From positions 1 to 19,850 of the forward strand of contig CAYOZL010000043.1 of NCBI GenBank assembly GCA_964408435.1: a stretch of DNA of 19,850 nt. Reading direction: 5' to 3'. The notes beneath the pieces are model-generated. The model was not told the origin of the DNA. It ran no database searches and saw only the letters and a list, made by a program, of their open reading frames with translations. A program made the position numbers and the translations under genes. This document shows positions 14,603 to 19,850 of this stretch, piece after piece (the stretch's first letter is position 1; every line of letters starts with the position of its first letter). The stretch is from CAYOZL01 sp964408435. Its GTDB lineage: Bacteria > Bdellovibrionota_C > UBA2361 > SZUA-149 > CAYOZL01.

Positions 14603-15034
14603 CTAGCACTTCTTACAAGTTCCACTTAACTGAAAGTGGTCCTGCTCTAGTTTAAAGTCGTGAGAAACCTCTATATGGGTGTATAATTGATTAAATATTT
14701 TCTCTGGCACATGAATCTCTTCTATTTTCTCACATTTCTTACAACTAATTAAAATGTGAAACTTACTTTCACAGCTACTATGAAAACAAGCAATATAGCC
14801 CCCTTCTGGAAACACTTGATGAATTAAGTCTTTATCTAAAAGCACATCAATAGTCCTATATATAGATGCCTGGTCGATACCACTCTTATCTCTTTGTTTC
14901 TCAAAGATTTGTTTTGCAGAAAGAGGCTTTTTAGATTTCGCCAAGATCTCAACAACTACCAACCTAGATTCGGTTAGCCTACCGCCGTTTTTTCTAAATG
15001 CCTCTTTGCACTGATTGATGAAGTCTTTTTTCAT
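14603..15034 (-). CDS. Fur-family metalloregulator, possibly Zur
   Basis: A 143-residue repressor-type protein. An N-terminal winged helix (RLTESRLVVVEIL, SAKQIFEKQRDKSGIDQASIYRTIDVLLDKDLI) and a C-terminal dimer/metal domain are visible. Structural zinc pairs are Cys98-x2-Cys101 and Cys140-x2-Cys143 at the very end, and His85, His93, His120, His125 and His133 are candidate ligands. Fur, Zur and PerR cannot be told apart with certainty. The adjacent ZnuD-like receptor and the Zur-like 'GGYIACFH...CESKFHILISC' segment favour zinc sensing. It lies 150 bp upstream of the receptor on the same strand and is divergent from the acyltransferase at 15091. Confidence 0.88.
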   Translation of the reverse strand: MKKDFINQCKEAFRKNGGRLTESRLVVVEILAKSKKPLSAKQIFEKQRDKSGIDQASIYRTIDVLLDKDLIHQVFPEGGYIACFHSSCESKFHILISCKKCEKIEEIHVPEKIFNQLYTHIEVSHDFKLEQDHFQLSGTCKKC

Positions 15035-15048
15035 TCTACCTATAGATA

Positions 15049-15082
15049 CTGTTAGTGTTTTACTGCTGTTAGTGCTCTACTG
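15049..15082. repeat. Two tandem 17-bp direct repeats between divergent genes
   Basis: CTGTTAGTGTTTTACTG (15049-15065) is followed directly by CTGTTAGTGCTCTACTG (15066-15082), differing at two positions. The pair fills most of the 56-bp gap between the Fur-family gene and the acyltransferase. Placement and spacing suggest a double operator controlling one or both genes, or a recent tandem duplication of promoter sequence. Confidence 0.7.
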
Positions 15083-15090
15083 ATAAATCC

Positions 15091-15999
15091 TTGAAAGCAT
15101 TTCTTGATATTTTAATATACTTATTAATCAGCACTAGCTGTAAATTCATAGCTATTTTACCTAAATCTGCAGGACTATCAATATGCAAACTGATAATAAG
15201 ATCAATTTACTTATTAATTCCAAGATCAAAACAAGTTGCTATAAAAAATATCAAAACATGCCTTCCCAATATTACAGACCCTGAAAAACTTTATTATGAT
15301 TCTGCTAATATTTTAGCTGAAAATTTATATCTATTTTGTCTATTTCCCAAAATAGACAAAAAATTTATTGATGAAAATATAGACTACTCAGAATTTGTAG
15401 ATGTAGTTAATCAATGCAAAAAAAAATCAGATGGGATTCTAGCATCGACTGCACATTTTGGAATGTTTGAACTGGCTGCATACTCATGCCCTTTTCTTGG
15501 CTTTCCCACTAACATTCTAGCTCGTGGTTTAAATCTTCCTAATTTAGATAGCTGGATTAATAAAATAAGAGAAAAAAATGGTAATAAAGTTTTCTCCAGA
15601 AAAGGTGCTTACAAAAAATCTATTCAGTATTTAAGAAACGGTGAGCATGTTGCGATGCTATGTGACCAAAACGTAAAAAGAAGAAACTCAGTTTTTATAG
15701 ACTTATTTGGAACTCGGGCCACTAGCACTGTTACTATTGGCCATGCAGTAGCAAAAACTAAATGTGCGCTACTATTTACAGTCTTAGCTAGAACAAGTGC
15801 TGGAAAATATAAATATATAGCTAGAGAAATAGATACTAACTTTGAAACTAAAGATTTAGCTGAATTTACTAAACGAATAATGAGGAATTATCATTTAGCC
15901 CTAGAAGATGTTATTAGAGAATATCCAGAACAATGGTTTTGGATTCATAGAAGATTTAAAACAAGACCCGAGGGGCAAAAGGAGGATTTCTACGATTGA
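15091..15999 (+). CDS. LpxL/HtrB-like acyltransferase, paralogue 1
   Basis: A 302-residue inner-membrane-associated enzyme of the lipid A late acyltransferase family. It has an N-terminal hydrophobic stretch, the catalytic H-x4-E motif (HFGMFE, His122/Glu127), CDQNVKRRNSVFIDLFG and the typical ending WFWIHRRFKTRPEG. The family transfers a fatty acyl chain from acyl-ACP to a lipid A precursor, though some members acylate other lipids. The start is TTG at 15091 with no clear ribosome binding site. The same start codon and the same N-terminal pattern (MK...D...YL...ILPK) in the paralogue at 17691 support it. The chelatase gene overlaps its stop by three bases. Confidence 0.88.
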   Translation: MKAFLDILIYLLISTSCKFIAILPKSAGLSICKLIIRSIYLLIPRSKQVAIKNIKTCLPNITDPEKLYYDSANILAENLYLFCLFPKIDKKFIDENIDYSEFVDVVNQCKKKSDGILASTAHFGMFELAAYSCPFLGFPTNILARGLNLPNLDSWINKIREKNGNKVFSRKGAYKKSIQYLRNGEHVAMLCDQNVKRRNSVFIDLFGTRATSTVTIGHAVAKTKCALLFTVLARTSAGKYKYIAREIDTNFETKDLAEFTKRIMRNYHLALEDVIREYPEQWFWIHRRFKTRPEGQKEDFYD

Positions 16000-16412
16000 A
16001 AGCGCTAATTATAGTTGATCATGGCTCTAGATTAGAGTCTGCAAATAACATGTTGCAGTACGTTGCTGACTTAGTAAGAAAAGCTGCACCAGAAGACCTA
16101 ATGGTAGATTCTGCGCATATGGAATTAGCTGAGCCTACGATTGAGCAAACAATTGCTAAATGTGTTGAGAACGGGGCAACTGAAATTATAGTTCATCCTT
16201 ATATGCTTTCTCCTGGAAGGCATGCGACTAAAGATATTCCTGAGCTTGTATTTGAAGCAGCTAAGAAACATCCAGATGTTAAGACTTGTGTAACTAAACC
16301 ATTAGGTTTGGATACAAAAATTGCGGAAGTCATTCTTGATAGAGCTGGAATCGGAACTCAAAGAGTCGCTAAAAAGAAAGAAGGCTTTTTAAAGTCGGTT
16401 TTTAATCTTTAA
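15996..16412 (+). CDS. Small CbiX/SirB-type sirohydrochlorin chelatase
   Basis: A 138-residue single-domain chelatase. DHGSR near the N-terminus gives His9, MELAEPT gives Glu43, and VHPYMLSPGRHATKDIP gives His67 and His76, the pattern of small CbiX/SirB proteins that insert cobalt or iron into sirohydrochlorin. That step serves siroheme or cobalamin synthesis; metal choice cannot be read from sequence. TTG start overlapping the acyltransferase TGA, with AAAGGAGG 10 nt upstream, so the two genes are co-translated. No other tetrapyrrole gene is nearby, which is unusual. The last 20 residues are basic. Confidence 0.85.
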   Translation: MKALIIVDHGSRLESANNMLQYVADLVRKAAPEDLMVDSAHMELAEPTIEQTIAKCVENGATEIIVHPYMLSPGRHATKDIPELVFEAAKKHPDVKTCVTKPLGLDTKIAEVILDRAGIGTQRVAKKKEGFLKSVFNL

Positions 16413-16478
16413 TTATTTGAAGGCATCGAGCGAACGTTAACAAAACATTAAGTTCACTCTGGTTGAGGGAATTAGAAA

Positions 16479-16503
16479 CTAGCACAGCAGAGAAAAGTGC
16501 TAG
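16479..16503 (-). terminator. Possible weak terminator of the 60-residue gene
   Basis: CTAGCAC/GTGCTAG forms a 7-bp stem with an 11-nt loop. On the minus strand it is followed by TTTCTAATT, a poor T tract. It lies 34 bp beyond the stop of the gene at 16537 and between converging genes. Confidence 0.4.
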
Positions 16504-16536
16504 ATGAAAATCTGATTTGACAGTTTACTTTGCTTT

Positions 16537-16719
16537 TCAAATCCAAGAGCCGGATGAACCGTTGAGCAAAACGATACTGCAGGTTCCATCTTTAACCCAA
16601 AGCTTCGCATCTCCAAGTTCTGGTAGGTCTCTTGTAAAAAACTGGGTAAGTGGAATCTTTTTTTTAGACGCAGTGTCAACCAATTCCGTACCTTCTACTT
16701 TAAATCGAACATTACTCAT
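16537..16719 (-). CDS. Small protein of unknown function, 60 aa
   Basis: I do not recognise this protein. It begins MSNVRFKVEGTELVDTASK, is soluble, has one Cys near residue 47 and ends GSSGSWI. No membrane segment or known motif is visible. It is probably real: the ATG has AGGAGT 9 nt upstream, and a near-palindrome with a TATACC box lies about 39 bp before the start. Base use looks coding. The frame on the other strand (TTG start, no binding site) is a shadow. Its neighbours are a converging chelatase gene and a ComB-like gene on the same strand 101 bp upstream. Confidence 0.7.
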   Translation of the reverse strand: MSNVRFKVEGTELVDTASKKKIPLTQFFTRDLPELGDAKLWVKDGTCSIVLLNGSSGSWI

Positions 16720-16744
16720 AAAACCGTACTCCTAAAAACTATGT

Positions 16745-16770
16745 TAACATTTACACCGGTATAAAAATGT
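16745..16770. promoter_or_regulatory. Palindrome upstream of the 60-residue gene
   Basis: TTTACACCGGTATAAA (16750-16765) is a near-perfect palindrome centred on CCGG, extended by ACATTT/AAATGT arms. It overlaps a minus-strand TATACC at 16758-16763, the same box and the same distance from the ATG as in front of the TonB receptor gene. Confidence 0.45.
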
Positions 16771-16820
16771 AATTACCCACTTAATTACTCGAAATTAAGG
16801 AAATAATCAATTCGCAGCGC

Positions 16821-17522
16821 CTATATGCCCATCTTTGTTAAATAGAGCTCACCATCTTCATTCCTAGTAGCTTTCAATGCAAAATTAAATCTATTTATTT
16901 TAAGACATAAATCAAAATCACTAGCAGGTGACCAAGGCTTATCTTCATCAAAAAAACGTTTAGAAAAAGGAGACTTTCTTAAAGTTCTTTCAATTTTACT
17001 ACTATCAAAATCCTCACCTAGTAAAAGACTTTTAAGATAATCAGCACAAATATCATCTTCGTCACTATTTTCTTTTGCCTCTAATCCCATTCGAACAATA
17101 GTTACAATATTAGGAGATAAACTTTTAATAACATCAACTGTTGCAGATGAATTAACTAATGCACCTGTAAAAATTGCATCAGCTTTTTCAGCATTGACCA
17201 ATCCTTGCGTCCCAGCATGTGTAGTATGAATAATGGTTTTACCATTAAGAACATTGCTAGCTAATTCTTGAATTTGTGTTGGAGAATTACCTAAATCAAA
17301 ACCCTCAACCATCTTTCCACCCCTTTCACCAACTAAAAGCGCATTAGGGTATTTTTCTTTAAGTTTAAAAGCTTCTTCAATTTTTCCAACAGGAAAAATC
17401 TTATCAACGCCTGCTGAGAATAAATAACATGCAGTTGAAAACGCTCTAAAAACATCAATTACAATAACAATGCCTTTAGCTGACTTAGCTCCTGAAACAA
17501 AATCGGTAATTCGTACTTCCAT
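16821..17522 (-). CDS. ComB-like 2-phosphosulfolactate phosphatase family protein
   Basis: A 233-residue protein with the ComB signature: IVIDVFRAFSTA near 21-32, GERGGKMVEGFDLGNSP near 64-80, THAGTQGL near 100-107, and a Glu-Asp-Asp-x-Cys-Ala (EDDICAD) segment in the second half. ComB removes phosphate from 2-phosphosulfolactate, a Mg-dependent step of coenzyme M synthesis in archaea. Many bacteria without coenzyme M carry homologues whose substrate is not settled. No other sulfolactate gene is nearby, so only family membership can be assigned. ATG at 17522 has no obvious ribosome binding site. Confidence 0.85.
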   Translation of the reverse strand: MEVRITDFVSGAKSAKGIVIVIDVFRAFSTACYLFSAGVDKIFPVGKIEEAFKLKEKYPNALLVGERGGKMVEGFDLGNSPTQIQELASNVLNGKTIIHTTHAGTQGLVNAEKADAIFTGALVNSSATVDVIKSLSPNIVTIVRMGLEAKENSDEDDICADYLKSLLLGEDFDSSKIERTLRKSPFSKRFFDEDKPWSPASDFDLCLKINRFNFALKATRNEDGELYLTKMGI

Positions 17523-17690
17523 ATCGAAAATATATAACTATTTTAATACTAGTAATATCAATAAATTTATTTTTATTATTACTAAAAATAAGTTATTTAT
17601 AATTTATTTTTAATAAAAAAACTTAAGGTTAAAACTTTATTAAAATGCTGTAAATTTAAACTGTATACAATACTTTAAAAAATTAAAGCT

Positions 17691-18599
17691 TTGAAAAACA
17701 TCATAGACATATTTGCATATTTAGTAGTTACAGGCATTGCCAAACTAGTATCAATACTACCTAAAAGTATCGGCTATAAAATCTGCGAAAGTATAATCTT
17801 TTTAACATTTTACTTAATCTCTCACTCAAAATCAGTAGCAATTAAAAATATCAAGCTTTGCTTACCGGAGATTAAAGATCCTGAAAAACTTTATTACGAT
17901 TCTCTAAAAGTTATTGCTGAAAATCTTTATACCTTTTGTTTAATTCCAAGCATGGATCAAGATTTCATAGATAAGAATATTGACTGTAGTGAATTTATTG
18001 AAGTTACTAAGAAGTACGCTGGAGAATCAAAAGGTGTTCTTGCCACTACTGCACACTTTGGCATGTTTGAACTATCAGCCCATCTTTGTTCTGTCCTTGG
18101 ATTCCCACTAAAAATACTTGCTAGAGATTTAAAACTTCCAAGAATAGATAATTGGGTAAACAGTGTAAGAGAATTAAAAGATAATGAAGTTTACTCAAGA
18201 AAAGGAGCATATAGAAAAACAATAAGATATTTAAGAAATGGTCATAACGTAGGAATACTGTGTGACCAAAATGTAAAAAGACAATACGCTACATTTGTAG
18301 ATTTATTTGGAATTACCGCTTCTGCTACAGTAACTATTGGCCATGCAGTTGCAAAAGCAGACTGCCCTTTAATGTTTACAGTTATGGCAAGGAAGAAGGA
18401 TGGTAAATACAGATTTATAGCTAGAGAAATTGATACTAATTTCGATAAAACAGACATTAATGAATTTACTAAATTAGTAATGAAAAATTATCATTCTGTT
18501 CTTGAAGACTTAATTAGAGAGTACCCAGATCATTGGTTTTGGATGCATAGAAGATTTAAAACAAGACCTGAAGGGCAAAAAGAGGATTTTTACGGTTAA
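17691..18599 (+). CDS. LpxL/HtrB-like acyltransferase, paralogue 2
   Basis: A 302-residue paralogue of the 15091 gene, the same length, with catalytic HFGMFE (His122/Glu127), CDQNVKRQYATFVDLFG and a final WFWMHRRFKTRPEGQKEDFYG nearly identical to its partner. Differences are spread through the protein, mostly in the N-terminal 50 and residues 95-115. Two enzymes could add two different secondary acyl chains, as LpxL and LpxM do in E. coli; which does which is unknown. TTG start without a ribosome binding site, like paralogue 1. Upstream, 17523-17690 is very AT-rich, contains a TATACAAT at about 17663 that may be a -10 box, and shows nothing else. Confidence 0.88.
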   Translation: MKNIIDIFAYLVVTGIAKLVSILPKSIGYKICESIIFLTFYLISHSKSVAIKNIKLCLPEIKDPEKLYYDSLKVIAENLYTFCLIPSMDQDFIDKNIDCSEFIEVTKKYAGESKGVLATTAHFGMFELSAHLCSVLGFPLKILARDLKLPRIDNWVNSVRELKDNEVYSRKGAYRKTIRYLRNGHNVGILCDQNVKRQYATFVDLFGITASATVTIGHAVAKADCPLMFTVMARKKDGKYRFIAREIDTNFDKTDINEFTKLVMKNYHSVLEDLIREYPDHWFWMHRRFKTRPEGQKEDFYG

Positions 18600-18703
18600 A
18601 TTTAGAGTTAAATAAGGGTTAAATTAGCTCCCAATCTTCACCAAAGGCTTTTTTAATGCTATAAAGTGCTCTCTTAGATTCTAGTAAATAAGAGTAATAC
18701 AGG

Positions 18704-18709
18704 TATAAT
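18704..18709 (+). promoter_or_regulatory. Possible -10 box of the cyclopropane synthase gene
   Basis: TATAAT lies 25 bp before the ATG at 18734. No good -35 element is visible 16-18 bp upstream, so the promoter may need an activator or be weak. Confidence 0.45.
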
Positions 18710-18733
18710 TCGCTTAGTTAAATAGGAAGTTCA

Positions 18734-19850
18734 ATGGAAAACTCACAAGAAGCAAAAAAACTAAACGCGGCAAAAAACATCTTAGAACATATCGGTTCTA
18801 TCCTAAATTTAAAGATTTCTATCCGCTTATGGGACGGGACAATGGTTAAACTTGGAAAAGATGTAGATCCTAATTCTTTTCTTTCATTTAATGAATCAAG
18901 CACTCTAACTTCTATTTTACGTTGGCCTTCATTAGAAACAATTCTTCTACAATATGCTTCTGGGAATATAGATTTTCATGGTGGGGATATTTATGATTTT
19001 TTTGAAACTGTTCGCTCACAAAATTCAAAAATTAAATTTAAGCATTTAGATAAAAAATTACTAATAAAAAATCTTCTTCCACTTATTTTCTCTTCTTCTA
19101 AATCCTCTAAAGTCGAGCACACTTACAAAGAAGATGAAAGCGGAAGAAAACAAAGAGATAATAAAGAATTTATTCAATTTCACTACGATGTAAGCAATGA
19201 GTTTTATCAATTATTTCTTGATGAAGAGATGTTATACTCTTGTGGTTACTTCACCGATTGGAATAACTCTGTAGGGCAAGCACAACTAGATAAGCTAGAA
19301 ATGATTTGTAGGAAACTTCAGTTAAAACCTGGTGAGAAATTTCTTGATATTGGTTGTGGCTGGGGCGCTTTAATCTGTTATGCCTCTAAAAATTACGGAG
19401 TAACTGCTCACGGAGTTACTTTATCACAAAAGCAATTTGATTTTGCCTCTGCAAAGATTAAAAGATTAGGCTTAGAAGATTTAGTGACTATAGAGCTTCG
19501 AGACTACGCAACTCTTGAAGGCGAAGGTATTTACGATAAGATTTCAAGTATTGGAATGTATGAACACGTTGGTATTGCTAACTACCCTACATATTTCGGT
19601 AAAGTTAAATCAATGCTTCGAGACAGAGGAATATTCTTAAATCACGGAATAACTAGGCGCTACAGAAATTCTAATCGTAAGTTTAATAGAATTAAGCCTA
19701 CAAGAAGATTAATCTTAAAATATATCTTCCCAGGCTCTGAATTAGATAACATAGGGGACTCTACAAAGTCTCTAGAAAATGCAGGGTTTGAAGTTCATGA
19801 TGTTGAGACTTGGAGAGAGCACTACGCAATGACAACTAAACATTGGTGCA
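18734..19850 (+). CDS. cfa: Cyclopropane-fatty-acyl-phospholipid synthase (partial, 3' end missing)
   Basis: The open frame runs from ATG 18734 (AGGAAG at 18724-18729) to the window edge, 372 codons with no stop. An N-terminal domain of about 140 residues is followed by the SAM methyltransferase core: FHYDVSNEFYQLFLDEEMLYSCGYF, motif I LDIGCGWGA, GVTLSQKQFDFA, IGMYEHVG and FLNHGIT. These hold the Cys, Glu and His equivalent to the bicarbonate site of E. coli CFA synthase. The frame ends within ETWREHYAMTTKHW. The enzyme converts cis double bonds of phospholipid acyl chains to cyclopropane rings. Related mycolic-acid-type methylases are less likely given the HYDVSN and YSCGYF pattern with this N-terminal domain. 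Confidence 0.92.
   Translation, partial: MENSQEAKKLNAAKNILEHIGSILNLKISIRLWDGTMVKLGKDVDPNSFLSFNESSTLTSILRWPSLETILLQYASGNIDFHGGDIYDFFETVRSQNSKIKFKHLDKKLLIKNLLPLIFSSSKSSKVEHTYKEDESGRKQRDNKEFIQFHYDVSNEFYQLFLDEEMLYSCGYFTDWNNSVGQAQLDKLEMICRKLQLKPGEKFLDIGCGWGALICYASKNYGVTAHGVTLSQKQFDFASAKIKRLGLEDLVTIELRDYATLEGEGIYDKISSIGMYEHVGIANYPTYFGKVKSMLRDRGIFLNHGITRRYRNSNRKFNRIKPTRRLILKYIFPGSELDNIGDSTKSLENAGFEVHDVETWREHYAMTTKHWC

Noticed and set aside
16517..16735. Plus-strand 72-residue frame opposite the 60-residue gene
   Set aside because: It starts at TTG without a ribosome binding site; the minus-strand frame has ATG, AGGAGT and promoter-like sequence.
18718..18903. Minus-strand 61-residue frame at the start of the cyclopropane synthase
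   Set aside because: It is a shadow of the cfa coding frame, which is certain from its motifs.

Overview
The window is AT-rich DNA (roughly one third G+C by eye) from a Gram-negative, diderm bacterium. It carries a TonB-dependent receptor, two lipid A-type acyltransferases, several lipobox proteins with glycine-rich linkers, and type IV pilins driven by sigma-54 promoters. The pilin style, low G+C, glycine-rich lipoproteins and frequent UUG/GUG starts fit a Bdellovibrionota/Bacteriovorax-like or other 'delta-type' proteobacterium. That placement is inference only; there is no rRNA or other taxonomic marker.

Region 1 (1-7702) is a type IV pilin array. It holds the tail of one pilin, three complete pilin genes (406, 2822, 5569) and a decayed fourth (6062). 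Each complete pilin has an exact sigma-54 promoter of form TGGCATC-N4-TTGCA. About 100-190 bp further upstream sits a pair of TGWCAAATTTTG repeats that look like enhancer (PilR-type) sites. Between the pilins lie a TMTC/PMT-like membrane glycosyltransferase with C-terminal TPRs, and on the minus strand a two-gene operon of an SGNH hydrolase and a DUF4397-like lipoprotein. This layout is explained by one tandem duplication. A block of about 2.7 kb (3' part of the glycosyltransferase - pilin - lipoprotein - 5'-truncated hydrolase) occurs twice, at 2045-4727 and 4811-7592. Both genes cut at the internal junction are broken, and both outer copies are intact.

Region 2 (7758-9641, minus strand) is a two-gene operon. 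It encodes an M29-like aminopeptidase and a stand-alone methyltransferase of the ovothiol type (like the C-terminal domain of OvoA).

Region 3 (9748-15034, minus strand) is metal uptake. A Fur/Zur-family regulator is followed by a ZnuD-like TonB receptor with a His/Glu-rich loop, then feoA, feoB and a 42-residue Cys-containing membrane protein typical of feo operons. Palindromic sites lie upstream of the receptor and of feoA.

Region 4 (15091-19850) is envelope and cofactor metabolism. Two paralogous LpxL-like acyltransferases, each 302 aa and each starting at TTG without a clear ribosome binding site, flank a small CbiX/SirB chelatase, a 60-residue orphan protein and a ComB-like phosphatase. 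A cyclopropane-fatty-acid synthase runs off the right edge. Acyltransferases and cyclopropane synthase both act on membrane lipids.
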